From the NCBI GenBank assembly GCA_944472155.2, contig OX235271.1, forward strand, positions 69,112,416 to 69,176,415: DNA of 64,000 nucleotides, in the 5' to 3' direction. Positions 9,889 through 20,000 of the stretch are shown piece after piece. The DNA comes from Trichobilharzia szidati (Eukaryota; Platyhelminthes; Trematoda; Strigeidida; Schistosomatidae). Each line of letters opens with the position of its first letter. Within the stretch, counting starts at the first letter, position 1. Position numbers and translations under genes: made by a program. The notes beneath the pieces are model-generated. The model saw only the letters and a program-made list of their open reading frames with translations. It was not told the DNA's origin and ran no database searches.

Positions 9889-10388
9889 GTGACGACAGAA
9901 GACAAGCGCCAGGCAACAGATCGTTTATTGAGAAAATCAACAGATATTTATAGTCAAGTATTGGTTTGTAGGGATTTGATTGGTTACAGGATTTTCATCA
10001 TGAGCTGACATTAGTTAGAGAACCATTGGAAAACCTGGGAGTACTGGACAGCTGTTTCGTCCTAGTTTGGGACTCTTATCGGTACGCACCCACCGGGATT
10101 TTTTTTAATGTACATTATTATTCGTTGTTGCTAGCCGAGAAGCAACATCTTCTGACTGGTTGTTTTCCTGTTGAAGGTTATTCTATCATCTCTTTGTTGC
10201 CGTTTCTTAGACAGTCCATTGATATATCTGCTAATCGTATCCGCCCAAGCTAAGTCTGCTTTGATTGATTGTTGAGTTCCTCAAGGTTAGTCTTGGTTCT
10301 TGTTTTTTCTCATAACCAAGATTTGGGACGTAAACACTGACGTAAATGGCTGTCTACCAATTTTGGCTAGCAGACAGCTCTCACCACA
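9889..10388 (-). repeat. Solo LTR-like segment, inverted copy, with nested SINE-like repeat
   Basis: This is the reverse-complement relative of 7415-7769: 'GACAGAAGACAAG', 'CAGATCGTTTATTGAGAAAATC', 'TCTTCTGACTGGTTGTTTTCCTG', and the far end 'GACAGCTCTCACCACA'. It is interrupted at 9953-10105 by a minus-strand Sm-alpha-like repeat, which therefore inserted later. An open frame across 10026-10253 is a chance product of this nesting. Confidence 0.6.
9953..10105 (-). repeat. Sm-alpha-like repeat nested in an LTR
   Basis: Minus-strand copy: the tail end 'CAAGTATTGGTTTGTAGGG', 'GATTTTCATCATGAGCTGAC', then 'GGACAGCTGTTTCGTCCTAG', 'TTTGGGACTCTTATCGGTACG' (reverse of the hammerhead-like segment), ending at 'CACCCACCGGGAT' just inside the tRNA B box. 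Confidence 0.7.
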
Positions 10389-10391
10389 GTA

Positions 10392-10530
10392 AAACCAGGA
10401 AAAAGGGAAGGCTTGGCCTGAGGTTAGTGAGCCCACCCTGTAAAACACAACGCCACGGCTACTGAAACCATAAGGCTTGAAGTCCTCCTGTGTCCCATTC
10501 GGTAGGCGAAGGAGTGCAAATAGAAACAAG
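10392..10530 (-). repeat. SINE tail type 2 fragment
   Basis: 'AAAGGGAAGGCTTGGCCTGAGGTTAGTGAGCCCACCCTGTAAAAC' (in parts) and 'TTGAAGTCCTCCTGTGTCCCATTCGG' resemble the tail behind the tRNA-like head at 43739-43960 ('GGAAAGGTTGGGCATGAGGCTAGCAACCCCATCCTGT'-like). The tRNA head is absent here. Confidence 0.5.
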
Positions 10531-11330
10531 CAGAAATAACTCTAATTCTACTTCAATTTTATGAATCTTTTGATATCAGGCAACTTCTACTCAAACTAAT
10601 TCATTACCCAGGTAGCCTCCTATACGAATAGTTTATCGTTTTTCTTACATAAATGACGTTGAAAACATTCAGTGTTCAGCGCTTAAAACATATAACACAT
10701 AGATTACTTAATCGTAATTAGTATGAATTTCTGATAACATCTAATTTACTTGCCTAGTTTAAAGATATATCTGTTGATGAAATATATGAAAAGGCAGTGT
10801 ATACTGTGGTGAGTGCTACTTATAATCCGATATAAGTAGTATATGAGAAACGAATTCAGAAAAGTAACAATATGTTCGGCACACTAGAAAGAGCAATCAA
10901 AGAAGAGAACCATGAGAAGAATGTTGCCATGTGATGCATAATCCAAGAAGCTATCGAATGTGATGATATTTGACCAATTCGTCAAGGATGTGCAAATGGT
11001 AGGCTGAAAATATGGTATACCAAATTTAGCTATGTACAATACGTTTCACTGAATAAACATTCCTTTCAGCCTCCTCGGTCTTTTCTTCCCTACAATACCA
11101 CACACCTTATTCAGCTCGACAGCAAACTGCTCACCAAACAGAAGACAGCCATGAGTACCTGGTTGAAGTAGGAATCTGAAATATGTCAGCAAAAATAATT
11201 TGCAATAGCACTGGTACATCATTCGAAATGAAACTTCTGCATGGTAGAGCTGAATTGTCTCTATACACAGACGTATGGATTGAGTTTAAGTAGTTTAATA
11301 AGCATCACTGAAAATAATTCGGTGGACGGG
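10531..11330. other. Gene-free stretch, nothing recognised
   Basis: AT-rich and stop-rich sequence on both strands. No element of the window's repeat families is recognisable. Confidence 0.35.
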
Positions 11331-11334
11331 GATT

Positions 11335-11395
11335 AGCAGTGGGATCTAGGATGCGCATTTCGTTCCACTGGGAACACGTTGGCTGAGTATACCTG
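11335..11395 (-). ncRNA. Hammerhead relic, 3' half (Sm-alpha type)
   Basis: On the minus strand: 'TTCCCAGTGGAACGAAATGCGCATC' in parts (stem II-like TTCC/GGAA, then CGAAA and GCGCATC), followed by 'CTAGATCCCACTGCT', which matches the conserved sequence after the cleavage site of Sm-alpha hammerheads. The CUGAUGA half is not recognisable, so it cannot be active alone. Confidence 0.5.
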
Positions 11396-11399
11396 CATC

Positions 11400-12385
11400 C
11401 ACCCCCCGCCAGTGAGTGATGATATTTCTACTAAGGGAAGAACCCAGTACCCATTGTTTCAAACACCAAAGAGTTGTCTTCTAGATCACTTGGGCCACGA
11501 GAGCCCCTTCTTGTGCAACGCGTATCTGTTATTACTGAATTCAGTTTGAGTCTTCCTATTGACTGACTGAACACTACAGAATTGAGGGTGTATCTTTGAC
11601 GCACGTAATCGACGACGACCTGACCCTAGAACATGAAAATTATTCAACAGATGTCCGCACTGGAAGAAGTTCCTACGCTTCATTATTTCTTTGGGATGAT
11701 TAGTTACTTACTACTCAGCTTTTCTCCTACAATTGCATACAATCTGTTACACAAGAACCATCTGTCAATTTTCGATCATAAAGATAAATGAAGCCATTTT
11801 GCAACTAAAGAGCATTCTCTGATCTAAATATTTGCTAAACCATTTTGACACAGAAGACGCTTCAGCAACAAGAATCAGTGCCACACTACCCAGTGAATTT
11901 ACTGACGGGACTAAAAGGCTATTACACATGTCTCTTGCCCACTCTTTGCAGCGAAAGAACGTTACACACAGATGAAGGAGGCACCTGATTACGTCTAAGC
12001 AGTCTGAATGTTCCATGAGATGCTATACAGCATGAAACTTCGCAAGCCTCTAATTTTTGTATTTGAGTCAAAGACAAGCATTTCAGTTTGCTTTCCGAGC
12101 AAACTGAGACGATGGGTAGTAATATTACTGAAACATGATCTCAGCATAAAATATTGTAGCGCAAAACGACTGCTCCTCCTCACCGAATAAGCAACTATCT
12201 TTCTTCTAACAAAGAAACGGTTATTGCGGCATTGACGATAGAAAACTACGCTAAGAATCTGTTAACATGTACCACAACGCAGAGCGAAAAAGTCCGACAA
12301 CAGAGAGAGAGAGAGATGATACTTAACAACAAGCTATAAAGTTCTTCTGAAACTCTTCGCCATCATCTGTACCAAAATCCTGACC
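11400..12385. other. Gene-free stretch, nothing recognised
   Basis: Short open frames occur on both strands around 11765-12190 but have no recognisable domain and overlap each other. I treat them as chance. Confidence 0.35.
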
Positions 12386-12389
12386 TCAA

Positions 12390-12470
12390 GCAATTGTGCT
12401 GGTGATGAGTCCAATATACCAACGAAATGCACATCCTGAGATCCCACAACTTAGTCACCATCCACCAAAT
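12390..12470 (+). ncRNA. Hammerhead relic (Sm-alpha type)
   Basis: 'GCTGGTGATGAGTCC' carries the core with C3 read as G. It is followed by 'AATATACCAACGAAATGCACATCCTGAG', which has an intact GAAA box and the CATC cleavage region, and by 'TCACCATCCACC', a known downstream neighbour of Sm-alpha hammerheads. Stem II (GTCC with CCAAC) is mostly lost. Confidence 0.6.
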
Positions 12471-13590
12471 GCTAACATTACTCTTCTTATGATTGTTATT
12501 AGGATTTTTTCGGATTGCTGGCTGGATACACTGACCAGACGGTAGCCTTCAATCCTTCACACAGCTCAATAATTCGGATATATGGACATATAAATTAGAC
12601 AAAATGTTAGCTAAGCGCGAAATTCCCAAACTTAATTTCTTTTTTTTTGGAACCATGAAGAGAAAGAGAATCCACATATATGTGTGTGTATATATATTAA
12701 GACTGTATTTGACAAAAAAAGGGAATACACAGTGCCGAAAAGAAAAAGTGTATGTGCGTAAGTGAAATGCTTAAATACAAATGGACAAAATGAAAAAAAG
12801 ATATTTTCCTGTTTGTTTGTAGTTATTTTTTTTTGGTTTTCCAATATAGGATTGACACACAAACAAGAGAAAAAAACACTATACTTCATTTGGTCATAAT
12901 AATAATATATGTATATATAGAGTCTGTTTACAAGCTCACTCATGAACGAATCGTCAACATTCTACTCCTACCGTCAAGAAAAAATGAAGCCAAAACGCCT
13001 TATATCAAAAGATATCTCCGTTCAATTTTTGTTTTTTGTTGACGAACACCCGAGCTACTGAAAATATTAACAAGTAGTACAATTTGATTGACGTAAATAA
13101 ACGACTGGAGCTAGAGAGAGATCGAGACAGACAGACAAAGGAATGCGGAAAAATAGAAAAGAACACTAAAAATATACTTCCTTAATATCAGTAATATTAG
13201 ACATATAAAAAGAAATAAAGACAGAGAGAGAGAAAGAGTACACGACTTGCATACGTGTTCAAGTTCAAGAGGCGAGCTCATCGTTCACTTGCGCACAAGA
13301 AAAGCATCAAAAGATATCGGAGTCATGGGTACGTACAGAGCACTGAGTGTATCGCACATTACTTTTCATCAATACAAAAAACATATTACAGGGAAGTGAA
13401 ATTACCAAATAGTTTATATATATATATGTAATAGTAGTAGTATAATAATATAACACAAAATTACAAGAAAGTTATACCACACACATACACACAAAATTGG
13501 GACTATCCAAGATTCACAAATACAAATATGAAAAGACAAAAGGCATAGGGAAAAAAATTGGGATACTTGTTCTTTTTTTTTAATTGTTTG
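12471..13590. other. Gene-free AT-rich stretch with simple repeats
   Basis: It contains short (TA)n/(TG)n runs (12675-12700, 13424-13432, 13617-13632) and A- or T-homopolymers. No supported gene. It may lie beyond the 3' end of the MTA-like gene. Confidence 0.4.
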
Positions 13591-13596
13591 TTTCGT

Positions 13597-13881
13597 TTTA
13601 TTTACTCACTTACATATATATGTGTGTGTATATTGATTATTTGGGTGGGGAACACTGAAAGGAAAAACAAGCCCAGAGTGTATTCGTCTACGTTGTGTGC
13701 CACACAACTCAATTATGAGTGGGGTAGCAGGTGAATTTGACGAGAAAACAAAAGGAAGGAGAAGAAACAGGATTACATCATCATTATCATCATCATCATC
13801 ATCATTATTGACTTGACAAGAAACTGTTGATTACTAGTAAATACGGTTTCACAGACGATTTCCATAGTTCCAATGGGTTTA
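13597..13881 (-). other. Putative terminal exon and 3' UTR of the MTA-like gene
   Basis: On the minus strand a strong acceptor (pyrimidine-rich 'CTCCTCTTTCTTTTGTAG') ends at 13882. The upstream coding exon (16447-17039) ends in phase 0. Joining the two puts TAA (13881-13879) immediately after the junction, giving a protein ending '...ESEIIQ'. AATAAA on the minus strand at 13602-13597 could be the polyadenylation signal. This exon is inferred from splice-site quality and phase only. Confidence 0.3.
13780..13808. repeat. (CAT)n microsatellite
   Basis: About eight ATC/CAT units ('tcatcattatcatcatcatc'), within the putative 3' UTR of the MTA-like gene. Confidence 0.8.
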
Positions 13882-14070
13882 CTACAAAAGAAAGAGGAGA
13901 AATTGAATAATCATTAGCTCTTTGTCAAAGAATAAAATTTTCATTTAACAATTATGTTGCACAGTAGTCTATCCTTCTTTATAGCTATGAGATATGGAAC
14001 ATATGAAAGGGCTAGCTGTCTTTGACGACATATGTTTGAGTTTTATCTCCCATGTTTTTATTTTTTCATT

Positions 14071-14250
14071 TTATTATAGCTTGATTCTACACATTATTTT
14101 GGTGCAAGTATGAAATTTTCAGCATGTGATATCGGTAGCCCAAATTTAGCAGGCCGACCATAGATATCAGGTGTGCGTCGGCGGGGGATCGAACTTCGGA
14201 TTATGTGCATAGTCGGCGAGCGTCCTAACCACTGTGCCACCGACGCACAC
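14071..14250 (-). repeat. tRNA-derived SINE, tail type 1
   Basis: On the minus strand the head 'GTGCGTCGGTGGCACAGTGG' carries the A box, and the B box is degraded ('AGTTCGATCCC' in the best copy). The body includes 'CTGATATCTATGGTCGGCC' and 'GGGCTACCGATATCACATGC' in parts. It is inserted in or next to a LINE tail (14255-14765). Confidence 0.75.
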
Positions 14251-14254
14251 GGTA

Positions 14255-14765
14255 TAATATGGTCAGCAACAATGAGTGAAGCTATACCTATTGTAGAATA
14301 GCCAGAGCACATATTACACATCGCAAGTCACCGCCCCCATCGACGAGCAAAGTTAGCTGACAGGGGAATAGGTGGGTAATTTCGGCACGAATTCATGAAG
14401 TCTTTGACATCTGGTTCGAGTCAGCAATGTAGGGAGGTGTAGACTGCCTAATTGGGATCGTCGGGATGGTAAGGACCAATGGCTGGATACTATTGGTGAT
14501 ATGACTGGGGATCCTCCTGGATGGTGCAGAGGATATCAACCCTTCGTGACCTTCCGTATTCATGTTTTTATTCTTTTGCTCGCAGCACATTTCTACTCAT
14601 TAGAGATCTTTAGAATCTCTTCAGTCTATAATTTTTTTTCTTCTGTCCTACATGGAGTGTGACGACTTAAAATGTACTGGTTGACTGACTCACTCTACAA
14701 GTGAATGAGTTTTCAATGTAGAACTTTGCATAAAGATGCAACATTTGAAGGTGCCACACCCTACA
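14255..14765 (+). repeat. LINE 3'-end fragment (same type as 1-431)
   Basis: 'TATGGTCAGCAACAATGAG' parallels the 'TATGGTCAGCAATATTGAGG' start at 34-53. Further on, 'GGTGTAGACTGCCTAATTGGGATCG' and 'ACTATTGGTGATATGACTGG' correspond to the conserved C-terminal 'GRCRLPxWxxR' and 'TIGDM' blocks. The end carries the tail 'CATGGAGTGTGACGACTTAAA' and 'GTAGAACTTTGCATAAAGATGC'. Non-coding now. Confidence 0.55.
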
Positions 14766-14819
14766 CAGCAAACATTTTCGTGATCCTGTGTATTCCGAGT
14801 GAAGAATAGACCTTCAGGC

Positions 14820-15015
14820 TTTATTTAAGTTTCACTAACCGTACTGGTATTATCTTTACGTCATGGGGTCACCTTCCTCACGCCCAACCTTTTCTCTTTA
14901 CGGGAATTACTGCCGGTTAGGCGAGGTGGTTTAGGAGTACGTCGATAGGGAATCAAACCTGAGCCAGGTGCAACTATGACAGGCATTCTACCTCTAAAAG
15001 CACCAACGCATATCA
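14820..15015 (-). repeat. tRNA-derived SINE, tail type 2, decayed
   Basis: Reversed tail ('TCACGCCCAACCTTTTCTCTTTACGGG') followed by a degraded tRNA-like head in reverse ('GTACGTCGATAGGGAATCAAACCTGAGCC...CATTCTACCTCTAAAAGCACCAACGCA', in parts). Same order as 25230-25375 and 41100-41285. Confidence 0.55.
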
Positions 15016-15019
15016 TAAC

Positions 15020-15355
15020 ACACCATGTTACAGGACAAAAATTACAAAAGAACTATATGCAACGGAAATTTACGGGAGGAACAATAAGCACATGAAGAAC
15101 AAATAACGAGAATTTAATGCATGTAGGCGTTCATATGGACTAAATGCATAAGGACCATTTTGAGCTATATCATTAACAGCCTCCAACCATTTGATTCTTG
15201 TTCACTCTTTAAAACTAAAGACATATAAAATTTTGATACAGCTTTTCATTTCTTGACTAATGATAGATAACCACAAAACAATGGTAGTTTGAATCGGGTT
15301 ATATTCGGAACAGATTTTCTATGTGTCAGGCTATGAGATACACCTAGTTGTGTGA
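15020..15355. other. Gene-free stretch, nothing recognised
   Basis: Possibly decayed LINE tail ('aaggaccattttgagctatatcattaacagcctccaaccat' resembles the 3' end of family B) but too diverged to be sure. Confidence 0.35.
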
Positions 15356-15359
15356 CAGT

Positions 15360-15950
15360 CTATTTGTCTGCTTTCTACATAGAACTTTGCACCAATGCGC
15401 AGCAGTTCGCCTTGCCACACTCCCCACATGTAGCAAACAAAGCAATAGAAGAAATTAGAAGAAATGCATAATAGAGACAGTAGACAGGGATATGAGACAA
15501 AGGAATAGTAATAATGAAGAACAAAACAGTTTCATTGGAAATCATAAGTCACAAGGAGTGAATGCATCTACGCCAGTCATTGAGAACGATTTTGAGCCGT
15601 ATCACCAATTGTCTCCAGCCATTGGTGTTTACCGTCCCGAGGACCCCAACCAGGAAGGCAACCAAGAAGTCTACATCTTCCTATGTGACTGGCTGGCTTA
15701 AACTAACTGTTGTGGATTTCATTGACTAATGAAGCCATGTTTTGTTTAGACCACCACTGGCTCTTTTCTAGCCTGTCACGATGTCAGCTAACATCGCCCG
15801 TCGAGGAAGGCGATGGCTAGACATGCATGCGTAACACATGTCCTAACCATCTTTCTCAATCGATGTAACTTCACAGCCTCATCGACTGACTTCCCCGTTG
15901 TGTGACAGGGTTGATGGTACTTCACAGTCGTCCAGGCTAATAAAGCTGGG
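15360..15950 (-). mobile_element. LINE 3' fragment (family B)
   Basis: Minus-strand tail and RT C-terminal remnant. Plus-strand landmarks are 'ACATAGAACTTTGCACC', 'CACACTCCCCACATGTAGC', 'CAGCCATTGGTGTTTACCG', 'GACTGGCTGGCTTAAACTAACTG' and 'GATGTCAGCTAACATCGCCCG', all shared with 22985-23450 and 37795-38290. It is truncated shortly upstream of the 'LRWLGH' block. Confidence 0.7.
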
Positions 15951-16169
15951 GCAGGACTCCAACCCGAAAGTTATTTACTGTGAGTCAAGTGATCAAGTCA
16001 ATTAGTCATATCTTCACAATATCAGAGATATTATCTAATCCATTAAACAATTGCGTTTTACTTTTGGTGATTCTATTAAGCAGTTTACAAGTCCAAAATA
16101 CACTACTGGTTAACGTTTTACATTAGAAACGGGGAAACCCATTTATTTATTTAGAAGATTCTTTTTAAC

Positions 16170-16320
16170 AAACCAGAAGGTCCTGGGTGCAAACCCTGAT
16201 GGTGGGTGATGTAGAGTCCCAAACTAGGCTGATGAAACAGCTGTCCAGTACCCCCAAGGTGACTTTTCCAATGGTCTTCTAACTGATGTCAGCTCATAAT
16301 GAAATCCTCCAACCAATCAA
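16170..16320 (+). repeat. Sm-alpha-like repeat, partial
   Basis: 'AACCAGAAGGTCCTGGGTGC' (end of tRNA-like head), 'GAGTCCCAAACTAGG', 'ATGAAACAGCTGTCCAGTACC' and the tail 'CTAACTGATGTCAGCTCATAATG'. It ends about 130 bp from the MTA-like exon at 16447, inside the intron following it. Confidence 0.65.
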
Positions 16321-16446
16321 ATTTTTACTGTTCAAAAATGATGAATCAGGAAAAATCAATATTTACGCAGAGAAGGAAACAAAAAACGTAAATACACGAA
16401 AAATTAAAACAAAGCTCACTGTAACACACAAACACACACAACTAAC

Positions 16447-17039
16447 CTGTATAATTTCCGATTCAAAATTTGATATGATTTGTGTACTATTGTCATCAGA
16501 GATCCCATTACTTGTTAAAGTTGAACTTTGACCTGATAAATCAATTGATAATGCTGACGACTTTATAGTTTTACCTGGAACAATGATATCCGTAGAAGCA
16601 GACGACGGGGAACATTCAGGCTTGGAAACAAATGAATTGATATCAGTAACAGGTATGGCAGTGTTAGGAATAGTAGTAACAGCATTAGTAGTATTAGTAC
16701 TTCCATTAGTCAAACATTTCCCATCATTTCCAGTCAAATTTTCTGCCAGCATACATGAATTATTATTACCACTACTACTATTACCATTTAACTTTTCATC
16801 TGTTTGATCTAATTTTTTCGACATTGTTGGATTCAGTGAACCTGGTGAATACGGACGTTTACGATTGTGGACAGGACCATTAGGAAGTGGGAATTGTGAG
16901 GTTGAGGAAAGGTGTAGCGGTTGTAAGACAATGCCTTTGCGTGAAGCCATTGCATCGATTACATCATTTAAACTGGGTATTTTTCGTGGACGAGTCAACA
17001 AAGAGGATGGATTGTGAAGTCGTGCCAGTATTGGTTGAG
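16447..17039 (-). CDS. MTA-like gene exon: C-terminal region
   Basis: Acceptor CCATATTTCAG/CTCA, donor TATACAG/GTTAGT. It encodes '[20 protein letters not shown]', '[18 protein letters not shown]', '[13 protein letters not shown]', and then a low-complexity Ser/Asn/Thr-rich tail to 'ESEIIQ'. '[10 protein letters not shown]' and 'KRPY' resemble C-terminal MTA segments. Without splicing at the donor the frame would add about 27 residues and stop in the intron. Confidence 0.85.
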
Positions 17040-20000
17040 CTGAAATATGGAAATGAAAGGGAAGAAACTTAGTAACATTTTAATATGATTACGTATTGGA
17101 ACATATATTCATATGGGGACTCAAAATCATGACAGAGATTGTTAACCTGTATTGAGTTCTACATTCATTAGAAAGAACATACGCATGTAACTTCGCGGAT
17201 GATTTATGTTTGATGTCACACAAAATCGAAGACTTACAAGCGAAAACCGATAAACTGCTCGAACAAGCAGCAAAGACAGGATTCCAGGTGAACATAGACA
17301 AGACGGAGGTTATGAAAAAAAACCAACCAACCAACCAACAACAACAGCAACACCCACCGCCAATCACCATCAACGGGAGGGATTTGAAAGAGAATGTCAA
17401 ATCGAGGATCGGTAAGGCGAGAAACACATTCATCATCAACCTGAAACCAATCTGGAAATCTTCGTCACTCAGCCTGCATCAACAACAAAATTCGGATTTT
17501 CAATACAAACGTCAAGTCAGTCAGTTCTTCTATACGGATGGATCAGAAACTTGGCCAGTGTGTCACAAAGAATATTTCCAACAGCCTGTTGCAGACCTTT
17601 ATCAACAACTGTCTTCGCTCAATACTGAAGATCAGATGGCCGAAAAGAATCACCAACAAGGAACTATGGGAACAAACGAAACAAGAACCAATAGCCCAAC
17701 AAATATGCAGGAGAAAGTGGAGATGGATTGGACACTCGCTGAGGAGGAGGCTGCTGGGTGACACCGCGCGTCAGGCCAACGCTCGAGTGGAACCCGAAAG
17801 GGAAGCGGCGAGTGGGACGTCAGTGCAAGGGTGACATGGAGGAGATCGTGTGAAGAGGAGCTGAAACAGTATGGACTAACATGGATGCAGGTGAAAAGTA
17901 CAGCAGAAGACGGAAACAAGTGGAGACGTGCAGTTGAAGCCCTATGTTCCACTAGGAACCCAAGGGAACAATAATAATAATAATAATGTAACTTCAGTCC
18001 AACTCCTTGTACAGCATCAATCGCTTGCATCTGTGAACTGTGCAAAAGATTGAATCAACAACCATTTGAATTAATTTCATTTCTAACTTAATCCGAAAGA
18101 AAGTCATTTAAGAAATCGAAATCGGAACAATAGAAAAAACCTACTTCGCATTTAACTACTCATAAGTAAACAAACGACATGACAGGAAAAAAAGAGAAAT
18201 TTCACCGGAGGTCTCATGATAACGAACCGAAATCAGTGTCAGAGTAAAATCATTGAAAAATAAAGGAAGCATTGGATTTTTGTTTTTGGTCATAATTTGA
18301 GACTCTTCATTGGTGGGCATTACCACCACAAGTCGGGCCCGAGACCGTTAGGTCTAAAGGCAAGTCTGATGACTATTCCTCCTCCAGACAGGCTGAAATC
18401 CAATGACATGTAAATTTTAATAATCTTTAATAATTTACAATAGAGCGTGAACACCAAAATAATGTCATTATATTAAATATTATGCCAAAGAGACTGTAAG
18501 ATATCATAGTAACACTAGTGAACAACAAAATCCTGGTGACTCTAAACAACTTCAATTAAATAAGAGAGAACTGAAGTCATCCTACAGTGTGTGTATTATA
18601 TTGTGAAACTGACGATAACTTTGATTTTTTGCAAAGGATGAATTATCTGCATCATATTTCACCATTCCATGGATAAATCAAGCAGTGTAGGAATAAATCT
18701 CTACTGCACACATCATAAGGGACAAGACTCGGATTTTTCAACACCGACATCAAGTTGGTCAGTGCTTATATATATATATATATATAATATATATATATGT
18801 GGTTCAGAGATTTGGATTGTGCGCGTTACAAAAATCACCTCCAACAGTCGCCTTCGTTCTATACTAAAAACTAAACTAGATGACCAGCCGGAGAGGATAA
18901 GCAACAAAGAACTTATCTGATGAACCAACACTAACAAATAAGCCGAGGGGAATGGATATGAATAGGATACGCACTCTGAGGAGACTGTTGAATGACACCA
19001 TGTGCCAGCAGGCCCACGAATGAGACCTAGGGAAAGGAGATTAAGAGTTGAGAATTATGTCAAAAAAAGATGTGGAGAAGATGACAGCTTATGGGCAATT
19101 GTCAAAACCAGTTTAAAGAGGATTGCAGAGAGCAGAATGAGTTGGAGATGCAATCGTTGAAGGCGTATATTCCACTTGGAACCCAGAGAGAGAAATAAAA
19201 TAAAAATACTCAACCAGCATTATAGAATCACATTTAATGCATATTAAAAAACTATAATAATTGAGAATGCTAGGCGAATAATTCGTGATAGAGATTGCTG
19301 TAAGTACAATATATATTTACATGAAACAAAAATGGAAAATTAAGAGTGTAAATAAATAATCAATATTCAAGTATTGATTTTGTAGGGATTTTGTTTGATT
19401 GCATGGAGGATTTCATCATGAGCTGACATCAGTTAGAGAACCACAGATTGGATCGGGTCCCAGTGGCTCAATGGTCTGCGAGCTCGCTAGCCTTGTAACC
19501 AGAAGGTCCTGGGTTCAAACCCCGTCGGCGGGTGCGTACTGACGAAGAGTCCCAAACTAGGACGAAACAGCTGTCCCCTGCAGGTTTTCCAGTGGTTCTC
19601 TAACTGATGTCAGCTCATGATGAAATCCTCCCATGCAATCACAAATAATTAATAATCATTATTCATGCAAAAAAAATACTAACCTGCTGCTTTTAGTACT
19701 TTACACATTATCAGCATATTTCTCTCTGACAGATTGTCAATGCCAGATAAGTCAACTTCTGTGCATTCACGCAGTTGTTGTTGTTGTTTAGGTGAGAAGA
19801 TTTCAGGTATTCCACCAGGACGTCGAGCTAAACGCAATGGTTGAACAAGATTAGGACAGAGTATTCGTGCTAAACGGATAATCAATGGTGTTCTGAAACA
19901 CTGTGTCCCTCTTGGTGTGCCAATCAGTGTACTGAAGAATCCTGATCCATCTACTGCCTTGGTGTTGTTATTATTCGTAGTTAGTAGTAGTAGCAGAGTT

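Noticed and set aside
11765..12190. Overlapping open frames on both strands
   Set aside because: No recognisable domain, no splice context, mutually overlapping. Probably chance.
16583..16807. Plus-strand frames opposite the MTA-like exon
   Set aside because: Shadow frames of a well-supported minus-strand exon; the Leu/Val-rich composition reflects the reverse of the Asn/Ser-rich tail.
17089..17439. Minus-strand Cys-rich open frame
   Set aside because: It is the antisense of the Gln-rich tract of an RTE-type LINE on plus; the Cys run is the reverse of CAA/CAG repeats.
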